Assembly (NCBI GenBank): GCA_032622095.1
Contig: CP136063.1
Location: 66,417,897-66,481,896, forward strand
Length of the DNA: 64,000 bases
Origin: Siphonodentalium dalli
Taxonomy: Eukaryota > Mollusca > Scaphopoda > Gadilida > Siphonodentaliidae
Reading direction: 5' to 3'
Shown: positions 44,488 to 57,197 of the stretch, in pieces
How positions within the stretch are numbered: position 1 is the first letter of the stretch
Layout of the letters: each line of letters opens with the position of its first letter
Program-made: the position numbers and the translations under genes
Notes under the pieces: generated by a model
Database searches by the model: none
Seen by the model: only the letters and a program-made list of their open reading frames with translations
What the model was told of the DNA's origin: nothing

Positions 44488-45809
44488 GGCCTAAACAAAT
44501 AATACCTTTGTTTCCGCTAACGAGCTAAAAAAAATTAGGGTAGGTAGGTAGGCTTAACTACTTTTTTTTTTGTTAACTTTTTTTTTTTCAGTATCTTTAA
44601 AAATAACTGTATAATACTTGTCAATAACCCAGATGACAGAGGAACTAGAAACTCCAATTCAATCTTACATTTGCTTTAATATTTACATATATACTAGTCT
44701 ATATACTAAGATAGTCTTTGATATTCCTAATATTTCCTATATGGTCTGGCGACAACTGGAGTCAGTCCAGCACCACTGCACTGTACACATATTGGAGTGA
44801 CCGTCTTGTACCGATCTCTTAAGGATGGCTTCACAACACCACCTTCTCCGCATTCAGTGAAGGATCTAGGTATTTTTTGGGGACACCTGTTTTTGGGCAA
44901 TGATATGCCGAAGGCATAACCTGAAGGCCTGATCGGAGGAATGTTTGGGAAGGGTGACCCCCTGATGATGGTGGGGGTTCTTCCCCTGGAAATTTTTTGA
45001 AAATCCATTGCATTTAGATCTAATCTAAGGCTCTTTGAGTCAGTATTTTGAATTTTACAGAGAGGTCAATTTTATCAAGTTTCTCAAGCATAACTTTGGA
45101 ACTTTTTATATATGTATGGATTGGAAATGCTTATAAGTTATTGTCAGATATATTTTGGTTCTATGGATTATGCTTATCGGAAGCCTTATCCTGCTTGAAA
45201 TTAGACTTGCCATCATCACTCTAATTCATAAATAGGCTATTTTATAAAATTCAAGTGAGACACATACCGTACATAATATACTACATGTACATGTAATACA
45301 GAAATCCTACATGTACATGTAGTACAGAAACAATGTACATGTATTAAGATAGTAATGACTATATATGGTACGGTACTAATCTCTATGTTAATTTTTCATT
45401 TGGTATTATGAGATCCCACTTGATAACCAGGTTGATTTGATCAAATTGTTAATGTTCCTGTGCTGTACTTGATTGAAATACTGAAGTCTGAACGCTGAAT
45501 GATAACATACCGTACCTGAACTCAAATTATTTGAAGTTTTCACAGATGAAAGCTAGATAAAGCCAAACATACTTTAAACTTAAATTTCTTATGTCAATAT
45601 ATATAAATATATAAATGTTTTGCATCTTGTTATGATATGAATTGGGACCTAAATTTAAAAAAAAAAATTTTAAATCAAATTTGTTTGTTTTTTTTTTTTT
45701 TTGGTCCAATTTTTTTTTTTTTTTGCAATGGCAATAAAAAGTTTAGGGTCGGCGGTTTAAAATAGGGTCGGTCGGGTTAGCGGAAACAAACGTATTTTTT
45801 GTTTAGGCC
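44488..45809. mobile_element. PIF/Harbinger-like TIR element, non-autonomous
   Basis: Terminal inverted repeats GGCCTAAACAAATAATACCT (left) and GGCCTAAACAAAAAATACG (right, reversed) continue through GTTTCCGCTAAC for about 35 bp. Both sides carry TTA (44485-44487 and 45810-45812), the 3-bp duplication typical of PIF/Harbinger. Subterminal GGTAGGTAGG and GGTCGGTCGG runs are present. The 1.3-kb interior shows no transposase. A left-end fragment of the same family is at 50179-50280. Confidence 0.75.
45285..45340. repeat. Short palindromic repeat CTACATGTACATGTAG
   Basis: Two near copies with an ACAGAAA-type spacer lie within the PIF/Harbinger-like element. This may be simple sequence of the genome. 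Confidence 0.5.
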
Positions 45810-45824
45810 TTATGTACATATTAA

Positions 45825-47215
45825 CACAGGAGTTTGTCAGAATGATAATAAATAATAATATTAATAATAATAAATATATACAAATAATAATAAATAGTAA
45901 TAATAAGAGATAGTAATAAAAGACTAGGATTGAAACAACGGGATTAGTGATTTACGTCATATTTTTTTTTTTTTTAATACCACGAAAATCAGAAACATGA
46001 AAATACTTTACCGCTCGTGGCGCTCTCCATATTCATTAATTGCTATTATGACTGTTATACATCAATGTGACCGCTGGGATCTACATTTAGCATGGCATTG
46101 GCAATATCACCTTATGTTCTCTTTATATCACCGCGACGGCAGGTTTCATTTTCGAACCGTCCGCTGATTTCTCCGACAAGGCGCCAGGTTCATCCGTCGG
46201 CAAGGTGGACTTTCTTCCCTGGTGAAGATCCCCCGATGATTCCCGATACCATTCGGTATGTTTCGGAAATACACAAGAATCACCATCGCAGGTTCGGTTG
46301 TGATGTTCGGGAATCATCGGCAGAGGGAAGATTCGGCAGGGAAGATTCGGCGGGGAAGATTCGGCCAGTCGTTGATCTAACTAATTAGTGGAGGGATTAC
46401 GGCTTGGGGATTACAGCTTATGTGGGACTAAGCTTGTGTGCACACTTATTCTTTGTTGTAACAATAACAACTAATTAGAGGGATTATAACAAAACATCAT
46501 AAAAGTAATAACAAAAGTAATAATAAAAGTAATTTATTCTTTTAAAATATTCACTCATGAAACATAGAAATAAACTTACCAGTTCTAAAATTATCCCAAA
46601 CAAAACATAAAAGTAATAGCTTCATTTAATTTAATTTATTCATGTAATATATTATTAAAAAATATGTCCACATAATTCATAAAACTTAAAACATAAAATC
46701 TCCCGTCCCAATATATTGGTATAAACCAAGGAAGATTCGGCCGATAAAACCAGCCGAATCTTCCCTGCTGAATCTTCCCTCCGCCGAATCTTCACGGACC
46801 CGGGGATCTTATCGAGGGACGATTCTATTTTTGCCCGGGGCACTGTCACCTGGCTCCGTGTCAGAGACGGCAGCAAACACTTCGCAAATGAAACCTGTCG
46901 TCGCGGTGATATGAAGAGAACATATGCAATATATTCAATGCGAAGCTAAATGTAAGTTACATGCGGTCAGATTGATGTACATATGTATAATAGTCATACT
47001 AGCAATCTGTCTGAAGATCGCAACAATCGATAACGTTTTAGCTTTCCTATTTTCGAGTCAACTAGTTTATAAATAAACATTTATAGGTCAAATCACTAAT
47101 CCCCTTGTTTCAATCCTAGTCTTTTATTACTATCTCTTATTATTACTATTTATTATTATTATTTGTATATATTTATTATTATTATTATTTATTATCATTC
47201 TGACAAACTCCTGTG
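45825..47215. mobile_element. Foldback element, 1.39 kb, with 7-bp target duplication
   Basis: Ends CACAGGAGTTTGTCAGAATG are inverted and flanked by ATATTAA on both sides (45818-45824 and 47216-47222). Arms continue through an (AAT)n-rich stretch, GACTAGGATTGAAACAA and ATATCACCGCGACGGCAGGT, so most of the element is one imperfect palindrome. The centre holds GGAAGATTCGGC tandems (46325-46375) mirrored at 46730-46795. It has no transposase. It sits only 12 bp from the PIF/Harbinger-like element's TTA duplication (45810-45812). Confidence 0.85.
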
Positions 47216-47222
47216 ATATTAA

Positions 47223-47468
47223 TAGCTTACAATATAATATAATAGAAATATAATACTCACAAATTGTACATGTAGAGAAGACGACGGATTGCAATAGATA
47301 AACATCAATAAATCAGCAACAATTAAACATCTGTTTTCAATGAGGTCTGTTTTTGGTCTGAGCTGCGGGCCTTCGATCGGCCTATTTATGTGCCGGTTCC
47401 TCCGTCACTTCCGGAATCCCGCACTTCATTTATATATAGACGAATTAGGCCATCGTCACAACAGGCCT
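47223..47468. other. Short gene-free interval
   Basis: Nothing recognised. Confidence 0.3.
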
Positions 47469-47473
47469 ATATT

Positions 47474-47806
47474 AGGGTTGGCGATTATCGCAATACGATA
47501 GGGGAACACTGTGTGCGTAACGTAACTATCACAAGTATAACGTACTCTGATAACAACTTATCGCCAAATTCATGCTTCAAACATTTTAAACATGTCATCT
47601 TCGGCTTCTTTTATTTTATTTTATTTTTATGAAAATGAATAATAAATGGGGTGATAAATATGTATATAACGACAAATAGAATCAAATTAGCCATTTTCCC
47701 GTGAAACTTAGGACAAGCAAGCCAGGTACAAAAATTGGTGAAATATGAGTAAGAACGTCAAACTGACAAAGTGTTCCCCTATCGTATTGCGATAATTGCC
47801 AACCCT
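47474..47806. mobile_element. Small MITE, 333 bp, with 36-bp TIRs
   Basis: AGGGTTGGCGATTATCGCAA and its inverted partner (right end GATAATTGCCAACCCT) share about 36 bp. ATATT is repeated on both sides (47469-47473 and 47807-47811). There is no coding region. The superfamily is uncertain. Confidence 0.85.
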
Positions 47807-47811
47807 ATATT

Positions 47812-48577
47812 AGTAATTAGCAACATTACATGATTTTTTGGAAATAATTTTTTTGTGTGCATATTTAGAAAATAAACATAACCATTTGATTGAGTTTCAC
47901 AACTTAGAATTTGACTTTGAAAAAAATTTGGCAAATACCGGAACAGCACCTACCGGTATTGCATTCCCAACCATTCGAACCCTACACGCGTGAATATATA
48001 GTTCTTAGTTAATAAGTCATTAGCATAAACTTAACAATAAGGAAGTGTGAAACAGTATATAATGCTCTTCACAACATTACAACTAGGTCAAAGCTTGTTA
48101 TGAGTGCAAACTCGACGAGACGTGCGCTAAACTGCAACACGCGCCGTGAACGATGTTATGGCGCACTAATTGCTTAGATTTAATTAGACCATGATCCGAT
48201 AATTTAAGTGGTGAACACTTCGCATGTGAATTAGTCACACCATGACTTGTTACAAATACATGTACATATATGGAGTCTGATTGGGAGCATGAATTGAATG
48301 AATTGGAATAATACATTATTGTGAATAGGGATATTTTATTTAAAATTAACAAATTATACACAATATATATGGCAACTACACCGCTTTATTGACAACATAA
48401 CTTTTCCTAAAAGCACACACTTAACCATTCTATGGCATTAGAGCTTTTGTAATTGGAACGAAAGCCGAAATTGAAGTGGAATAATGACTAAAGTGTGTTT
48501 CACACAAGCAATTAAAGTACCCCAGGAAATGTCACAATAAATTTAACCCTTCTGAAGCATTACAGCTTTTCTAAAAA
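47812..48577. other. Gene-free interval
   Basis: AT-rich sequence. The last part (48400-48577) already contains worn pieces of the 258-bp repeat that follows (AGCACAC.CTTAA, GGAACGAAAGCCGAA). Confidence 0.35.
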
Positions 48578-49935
48578 GCACGCCTTTAAGAGCATTACTT
48601 CAGAGCATACGAAGGGTCAAAGAGGGTGGGGATTGGCACGAAAGCCGAGTGTTTATGATATAATTAGACTATTCACTATTTGAAATCACTTTAGCTTTTC
48701 TGAATTCTGGATTTTAAACATGGCATGTTTTAGGAACGCACGGAATTCCATAAAGTTAATATTCAGAAAAGCTTAATTGTGTGAACAGCCTAATTTAGAC
48801 AGTTAACCCCTGTACAGCTATACAGCTTTTCCAAAAAAGCACGCCTTTAATAAAGCATTACTTCAGAGCATACGAAGGGTCAAAGAGGGTGGGGATTGGC
48901 ACGAAAGCCGAATGTTTATGATATAATTAGACTATTCACTATTTGAAATCACTTTAGCTTTTCTGAATTCTGGATTTTAAACATGACATGTTTTAGGAAC
49001 GCATGGAATTCCATAAAGGTAATATTCAGAAAAGCTTAATTGTGTGAACAGCCTAATTTAGACAGTTAACCCCTGTACAGCAATACAGATTTTCCATTAA
49101 AGCACGCCTTTAATTGATTGATTTTTTTTTTTATTGATTTATTTATTTCAGGCTTGAAAAAGCCCATATGGTTATTTGACAAATCAGATTATACACATAT
49201 AATGTTCCTGCAGCAGAACAAATTGAACAATGTCACATTTATCACATATCTCGCGCACAACAACGAACTTCTTTATTAATTGAAAGTTATACGAAGCTAT
49301 CTTTAATGTATCCATTTTTTATTTATTCTTACTCCCAATCGTTGAAACTCCCAATCTTCCAGCGTCGATCTTCGCCGGCAAACTTATTTCCGCTCGAAAA
49401 ATAACCGAACAAGAATGTTTTTAGGCCACAAATTTGCATCTAGTATCTTGTGCGCCGTTTCCCGATCCTCTACTTTGATCTTAAATGAAGAGTATGTATC
49501 AAAATATAATACTTCTGAGCATACAAAGGGTCAAAGAGGGTGGGGATTGGCACGAAAGCCGAATGTTTATGATATAATTAGACTATTCACTATTTGAAAT
49601 CACGTTAGCTTTTCTGATTTCTGGATTTTAAACATGACATGTTTTAGGAACGCACGGAATTCCATAAAGTTAATATTCAGAAAAGCTTAATTGTGTGAAC
49701 AGCCTAATTTAGACAGTTAACCCCTGTACAGCAATACAGATTTTCCAAAAAAGCACGCCTTTAATAAAGCATTACTTCAGAGCATACGAAGGGTCAAAGA
49801 GGGTGGGGATTGGCACGAAAGCCGAATGTTTATGATAGAATTAGACTATTCACTATTTGAAATCACTTTAGCTTTTCTGAATTCTGGATTTTAAACATGA
49901 CATGTTTTAGGAACGCACGGAATTCCATAAAGTTT
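48578..49935. repeat. 258-bp tandem repeat, about four units, with an insertion
   Basis: Units start AGCACGCCTTTAA at 48578, 48837, about 49098 and about 49753, and contain GGGTCAAAGAGGGTGGGGAT and ACATGTTTTAGGAACGCA. Units are highly alike, so the array is young. The third unit is split by unrelated sequence at 49113-49505. A partial extra unit ends near 49935. Confidence 0.9.
49113..49505 (-). mobile_element. Insertion in the 258-bp array, possible 3' end of a non-LTR retroelement
   Basis: Read on the minus strand it ends in an A-rich tail with simple repeats (AAATAAATCAATAAAAAA, then TCAATCAA), as many LINE or SINE insertions do. No reverse transcriptase segment is present, so the class is inferred only from the tail. 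Confidence 0.4.
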
Positions 49936-50178
49936 AATTTATTTGCAAAATATTCTCCCTTGCACCAGCCCAAACCATAGGCGACCCGGTGATTCCGGGG
50001 GCTTATTCCATGGGCATGTCCAGCACGCCAAAATTATCATGTCGCCTGTGTCGCCCAGATAATTCACATTTGCACAGACTTTCAGAAGATAATTTAACTG
50101 TTCAAAGACACTATAAATTGGGCCCAGAACACAGGAAGACGCGTCGTTTTGAATGCCACTGATGCTAGCAGGCATGGG

Positions 50179-50280
50179 TTAGGCCGGAAAAAAAAATATT
50201 GTATGTTTCCGCTAATGGAGTGAAAAAATTAGGGTAGGTAGGTAGGGAATTTTTTTTTTTTTTTTTATTTTGGTATTTTT
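50179..50280. mobile_element. Left-end fragment of the PIF/Harbinger-like family
   Basis: TTAGGCC followed by ATGTTTCCGCTAATG.AG and AAAAATTAGGGTAGGTAGGT matches the left end at 44485-44560. The remainder is lost. Confidence 0.65.
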
Positions 50281-50963
50281 TATCTGGCTGCATAAATATT
50301 TAATTACCTCGACCGAAGTGACATAAAATGCCAACTTGTGTTGTGGGGAGGTATTACTTAATAAACACAGTGGAAATATACATTAAGATTGATGAATTTC
50401 ATTATTCACATACCACATTTTCATAAATTTGGCTATAAACTAGGTATGAAATTGATGTCACTAACTTTTTATAAGAATTTTACCCATAATACCGCCATTA
50501 TACCATACTTGTAACTTGTAAGATAAGATGAGATAAGATACGTTTTAATGGTCTTTAAAACACATATTGGTGTAGGACAATCTACATGTATAGATAAAAA
50601 TAAACAGGAATACTGTACATGGTATATAACTATATATGTGATATACATGTAACAAGTAACAGATTAACACGAATTGTAAAGATATAGAAATATCAAATTA
50701 TTTGATTTATTACTGGACAGTGGTCAATGGCGGAAGGATGTGATGCACATGTACCAAGTGGTACATCACCACTACCGCAGTTGACCAATGCCCAGCATGA
50801 GTATGTGTTTATATAGGGTATGAGACTGTAAAGGAGTTGTCCAACACTAACAGGTGACCAAAAACATCAGGGATAGCATAAGAAAACAGGCCTAGACCAT
50901 TTATTTCCATTGTGGTCCCCAATGGATCCAGGCCACATGAGAAACCGGAACACACCCATACTA
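50281..50963. other. Gene-free interval with a GATAAG-type tail
   Basis: TAAGATAAGATGAGATAAGA at about 50520-50538 may be the simple-repeat tail of a retroelement read on the minus strand. No gene is seen. Confidence 0.35.
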
Positions 50964-53900
50964 GTCCAGGAGATATTGGTCGACCTCTACACCCCCCCCC
51001 CCCCCCAGGACTTAACTTCACCCCACTAATTTTCTTCCTTAAGGTCTCCTCTTTTTAAATGCACCAAGTCTCTTTGATCGCCATTATAGTAAAGATGATA
51101 GCACATGCGGTCCTGTTTTCCGCTCGATTTGTTATACTAATATACAACCCTTACAAATTAGCCAAAAATCCGACACCAGAATCCAATATGTGAAAATATG
51201 CTATTTTTCTGACATGTTACCACCTTTCGTTTGTCTCTGTGGGGAAATGTTAGAATTTTTGCGTCATGTTATACATTTATCATATAGAGGAGTCATTGGC
51301 GAACACATGGGGACCATAATATGCATTCATTGCAGGATATTTTTGTCCGATATCACGTTTTCCCAAATGCCGGTATCATAGGTCAAAGCCGAATCTCCGT
51401 TAATAATGCGATGTTATGTTTCGAATCAATGAATCTTATTGCTATTATAACAACACCCATGCATATATATTTGCAGGAGATACTCGAGCTAGGATTCCTC
51501 TTATACCTGAGTTGAGGAATATTTACCCAAATCCAAGATGGCGGCCAAAATGGCCACCAGAAATAAAAAATCACTGATTTTAACATCAGTGAGCATTATT
51601 GTCATGACAACTCCACACCTGCTTACTATTGTAAGTTGGGAACACTTAGGCGAAGAACTTTCCTTGTACCATATCCAAATAAAAGTCCCCCAAATCCAAA
51701 ATGGCGCCCACAACGGCGGACAGATTTTGAAAAATCACCAAAATTCCCTCATATTCACATCATTGGGCATTATTGTCGAGACAACTCCATCCATGCGTAC
51801 AGTTGAGTTGGAAATACTGATGTGAAGTAATTACCTTACATCTCATGCAAGAAATGGTTTTCCAAATCGAAGATGACGGCCAAAATGGTGACCGAAATTT
51901 GAAAACATGCCTACATTCCTTTACTTTCTTAGGATGGGCGTTATTGTTTCGCGATTTCTACCCACCATTACATGTTGATATGTATGAATTATTCATTAGG
52001 GTTTGGCAAGTGATACTCACAGTCAATATGGCGGCAAAACTGGCGGGCAGAAATTGAAAAGAAGCCGATATTATCACATACTAATTTCAACTTTTTGTCA
52101 TAATATTGATTTGTATAAACGAAACGGTACATAATATAAGCCATCTATTAGTTCCAATGTAAGTCGTAGCCTTTTGGAAGGATGAAAACCCACAATCGCG
52201 ATGTGGCATTCCAAAATCCATTCTCCACTAAGGGCTCATACTGGCCGTAACCGTATATAGGTGCGACGAATAGTCATATTATGACTTCCAAGAATCAAAA
52301 CAACAGTACCTGAGCTTATTCTGAATTGCCACATTCAGCATTATCTAGATTCGTTTCCGTCTCTTCGTCAGATTAATCTATCTCACTCACAACAACAGTT
52401 CACTATTCTTTGTAGGAGGGTGCCACTAATCGGAATGTTTCAAACAATACATATGCCGGTGTCCAGCTCAATTGTTTGTTTCGAAAGCTTGGAATTCTTA
52501 GCGAGCTTCATTCGTGGTATAGCTTATGGTATAATTCAGATTCCACATATGGGGTATATGCGTCATCTTGTGCGATACATTATAAAGGTATTCGGTCGAT
52601 GCGTATACTAGCTTTCAGAAGGATCTATCTGCGTATTGTCAGCTTTGGTGACCTAATGGGGATAACAACGTGTACAGCTGGTGATCTTCCCAAACAGCCA
52701 CTTCTCAATATATGGTTCATCAATTCACATACTCATCTAATGCACTGACGTACCCGGACAACTTCTGTATATGGCTTCGAATGTTGAACGCCCGACATTT
52801 GACGGATGCATTTCTGCTAAGGCGTAGAAGACCATAATGCATAACATACCCAAACTCCTTGAACATGATCATAAGAACAAGCTTGTTGGCGTCCAGCAAT
52901 CGTCTCACCGAACAGATCCAAGCAGATGATAACAATACATACGGTGCTAGTTTGTGGGTATGTGTCATGATAGTGGAAATGAAATTGGACCATGACTGCA
53001 CCGCCCCTTATTTTGTTATGTTTTAGATTCAGACAGGATCTCATGTGTGGCTTTGCTTTCCTTGTATGCTAAGATTGTATGTTCCCATCCGTTTGGAAGC
53101 CGTTCTTAAACAACTGGACCAGGAGTATGCCATTGGCTACTGATGTATAAGCCCCACCAAGACTGGGGTGTAGTCTTAAAGGCGATACCTTTGATAGTTG
53201 GTTGATATGTCATACTCACGCTGGGTGGTATGGTTCAAGAAAGTACAAATGCCATCAACAAAAGGGTGAAATGTTCAACGCGAAGAACATCCAGAGGAAT
53301 GTTACGTTGATAAGCTCTTGCATTAAGTTCAACAAACGTTGGTACACCAAGTGATTTCTTGGTAACATCACCAATGCGACCATTTTCCTGCATGAGACAT
53401 TAACTACTATATTCTAAAGTTATATATATATAAAGCTATATGATCATAAAGGTCGCGTTCACCAACGTCCACAGCCATTGCCATCGAGACTGTAAATTGT
53501 TCTTTAAATACATAGTGAAATAAATGCACCACAGTTCTTGACATTTTCTTGAATAATACCGCCCACATACTGACACTAACTCCGAGAGAGGATAACAAAA
53601 CACGCATACATTCATGTTATAAAGACATCCTTTAGTCCATCCGACTGTTTTGAGGGAGGCTAGCATAGTATTATCCAGACAAAAGTGTACGTAGTTGAAT
53701 CAGAAAGGCTTCGAAACGGATGTGGAAATACAATCTTACCACACCAAATAAAACCGACACGCATGACATTCGATATCTTAAACATGCACCAGGTGTAGGG
53801 GTGGTGTATACAGTGGCCCATTTCATTCCCACTATCATGGCGCATGTCCACAAACTAGCACCGCGAGCATTGTTCTTCTCTGCTGGGAGATATTCGACGA

Positions 53901-55692
53901 GACAACTGCGGAGCGTCACACAGTTTGCTTTGGATAATGGTCAAGAAGTGTGGGTAGTCTGTACACTAGGGTCTTCTCCTTAGCAGATAGACATCTGTCC
54001 AAGGGAATGAGACAGCTAGCAACCTTTGTGAGTTGACGAACCATCTATTGTGAAGTGACTAGCTAACTGGTTCGCCAGGTGGACATGTCGTTATCCCATG
54101 GGGTATGAGACACATACATACACATACATACAAGATGACCTTCTGTAAGCTTGTATACTCATCGGCCATATACCTTCCTAGTTCAAGATGACGCACAAAT
54201 ATCATATTTAGCAAATATTTAAAATCCAAGCTAGACACTGGAAAATGAATTGTTTGAAACGTTATGATTAGAGGGACCCTACTCCCAGGAAGTGGTGAAT
54301 ACTTTGTCGGTGTGAGCGACCTAGATTTATCAGACAAAGAAATGGAAGCTGGTCCAGATAATTATGGACGTGACATGGCAAATCAGAACCTGTTATCAGG
54401 TAATTGTTCTGATATAACTATTCGGCGCACCTACGCTTACGGCCATTATCGCGCTAAGTGGAGACTGGATTTCGAAATGCCAAATCGCGATATTAATTGT
54501 GGTTTTTCATCTTTCCAGAAGGATACGAGCTATGTTATGCGTTTTGATACCTTTAAGTTGAACTAGTAGATGGTTTATGTACAGTTTCGTCCATACATAC
54601 CGATATTATGACAAAAAGTTGAAATTAATATGTGAAAATATCGATTTATTTTCAATTTCTAGCCGCCAATTTAGCAGCGATCTTGGCTGTGAGTATCAAT
54701 TGTCAAATCCTAATGAATACTTCATGTCACTATTCCATATCAACATGTAATGGTGGATAGGAATCGCGAAACAATAACGCCCATCGTAAGAAAGTAAAGG
54801 AATGTAGACTTGTTTTCAAATTTCGGTCGGCATTTTGGCCGCCATCTTCGATTTGGAAAAAATTTCTTGCATGAGATGTAATGTAATTACTTCACCTCAG
54901 TATTTCCAACTCAATAGTAAGCAGGTGTGGAGTTGTCATGACAATAATGCTCACTGATGTTAAAATCAGCGATTTTCGGCGATTTTTTATTTCTGGTGGC
55001 CATTTTGGCCGCCATCTTGGATTTGGGTAAATATTCCTCAACTCAGGTATAAGAGGAATCCTATCTCGAGTATCTCCTGCAAATATATATGCATGGGTGT
55101 TGTTATAATAGCAATAAGATTCATTGATTCTAAACATAACATCGCGTTATTAACGGAGATTCGGCTTTGACCTATGATACCGGCATTTGGGAAAACGTGA
55201 TATCGGACAAAAATATTCCGCAATGAATGCATATTATGGTCCCCATGTGTTCGCCAATGACTCCTCTATATGATAAATGTATAACATGACGCAAAAATTC
55301 TAACATTTTCCCACAGAGACAAACGAAAGGTGGTAATATGTGGGAAAAATAGCATATTTTCAAATTTCGGCGGCCATCTTGGCCGCCATATTGGATTCTG
55401 GTGTCAGATTTTTTGCTAATTTGTAAGGGTTGTATATTATCATAATGAATCGAGCGGAAAACAAGACCGCATGTGCTATCATCTTTACTATAATGGCGAT
55501 CAAAGAGACCTGGTGCATTTTTTTTAAATGGCCGCCATGATGGACGCCATCTTGTCTGGAGTCTCTGCGGCCACTTTTTTTTCTTGTTAACAAGTGAAAA
55601 AAATTAGAGGAGACCTTAAGGAAGAAAATTAGTGGGGTGAAGTTAAGTCCTGGGGGGGTGCAGAGGTCGACCAATATCTCCTGGACTATACT
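50964..55692. mobile_element. Giant foldback element, 4.7 kb
   Basis: Ends TAGTCCAGGAGATATTGGTC are inverted, with TAC on both outer sides as a possible 3-bp target duplication. Arms of about 1.3 kb (50964-52290 and 54420-55692) pair closely and contain modules built around AAATCCAAGATGGCGGCCAA. Pairing continues, more weakly, through the inner part: 52400-52700 with 54060-54310, and 52900-53130 with 53690-53930, leaving a loop around 53150-53650. The copy at 16806-19380 lacks the inner 2.1 kb. The inner arms contain mirrored coding-like sequence (such as FISTIMTHTHKLAP on 52720-53001 minus and FIPTIMAHVHKLAP on 53720-53983 plus). No transposase is recognised. Confidence 0.85.
53235..53393 (-). 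CDS. Hypothetical 52-aa ORF in the loop of the giant foldback
   Basis: ATG at 53393 down to a stop at 53235. The product has a protein-like composition, including GVPTFVELNARAYQRNIPLD and a hydrophobic end (FTLLLMAFVL). A GTGAGT donor-like site lies 16 bp past the stop on the same strand (53214-53219). I do not recognise a family. It may be a fragment of a captured host gene or of the element's own gene, or chance. Confidence 0.2.
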   Translation of the reverse strand: MQENGRIGDVTKKSLGVPTFVELNARAYQRNIPLDVLRVEHFTLLLMAFVLS

Positions 55693-56730
55693 CTTCCTAC
55701 CATCACAAACTACTGGTTTTAAAATCTATTATGTTTTATTTAACTAATGAAAAGCAAATGGTCTGTTGAAATTAAAGTCACGATAGGTGACAGTAAGCTA
55801 AACGGCACATATTTTCCACTACAGTTAAAAAACACTGGAGAGATATATTGAATAAAATATGTGAGAGGGTGTCTTTGACTACTGTGTAGGTTCGGTGGCT
55901 ATCTGGTGATAATAAGGCTAGCACCAACTTATCGCAGTGTACCATGGACAGTAAGGTGATGTTATTCTCTTCGACCTGGATGACACCATTCGATCACGTA
56001 CTACAACACCACAGTCATATGCTACCCTCACCCTAGTCATTAAATAAAAGTTATATACAGAGGAAACTATCCTAAATGTATCATGGAACTACACAATCAC
56101 CTACTTTGTTAATAGTACTTATAGATAGAATTTTAAATCTATAAAAAATACTCTGAGTGAATAGCCATGGTCCAAACTGTGTTGTTACCTTTGGGATCAA
56201 TTTGGTTAGAAAAACCATTCCAGAGTACTGTTCCTGTATAACAGAAATTGTCCAAGCCTAAAGGACCTACATGTACATGAGGGATTTTGTTATTTCTATT
56301 GTTTCTGGCCCAGAAACACGCTGTCAAAAGGATGGTCTCAGTCAAAATTGCATTATTAATACACTTGATTTTAGAGTTATCCATCTTCGTCTGTTTGAAT
56401 AAGTGTTTCTGTGGAAATTATTTGTACACATCTCAAGAAAATTACAAACTTAGGGGCAATTATTAGTACAGATCTCAAGAAAATTACAAACTTCAAAAAT
56501 CAATATCTAATAACTCTGAGCTTTGATGGATGGGTTCCTTGACTCAAATCAAATATTTTTTACCCCTGAAGCCAAAGAAATAGTAATTTAGGGGTGCTTA
56601 ATCGGATTGAGTACCTTTAATATGTTCATTTTTAGATGTTCCTTGTACCCCACAGTTGCTCGGTTGTATTGTGATGACTACATCCCATTGTCTGGAGGTA
56701 GCCAGTACACCTAACCTAGCATGCCTCGTT
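55693..56730. other. Gene-free interval
   Basis: A small duplication (CTCAAGAAAATTACAAACTT twice at 56433-56492) is the only structure noticed. Confidence 0.35.
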
Positions 56731-57197
56731 TTTTTAAATAGTTGCATGGGTGTAAAATAATAAATAATAATTGAAGACCCGTGTCCGGAAAGGCTTCTAT
56801 CAATTAATATTGACTTTAGTTCGAATATTTTATTGGGACCGCTTATTTGTCTATTTTTAGAACAGACCATTCGGGTGATGCCATATAGCGATAGAGAGCA
56901 TTAGGCTGTTCTTGTGGCTATGTACCGAACGTCAAATGTCCCAGATTGATTGGTTGTATTGTTTTATTCCATAGTTATAAGCGATAATGAGTATAATTAA
57001 TGTTTATTTGTGATAAAATTACACAATAAAATTTCTGGTCTTTGTTAGAGATAGATCATTATCTCTTGAAATAACAAATGTGAAATATTTGCGTGGGTAT
57101 AAAATAATAAATATGAATTGAAGACCTCTGTCAGGAAAGGCTTCTATCAATTAATATTGATTTTATTTCGAATATTTATTGTGACCGTTTATTTGTT

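Noticed and set aside
46092-46388. 98-codon open frame in the 45.8-47.2 kb foldback
   Set aside because: It lies across the GGAAGATTCGGC tandem and the palindromic arm; no motif.
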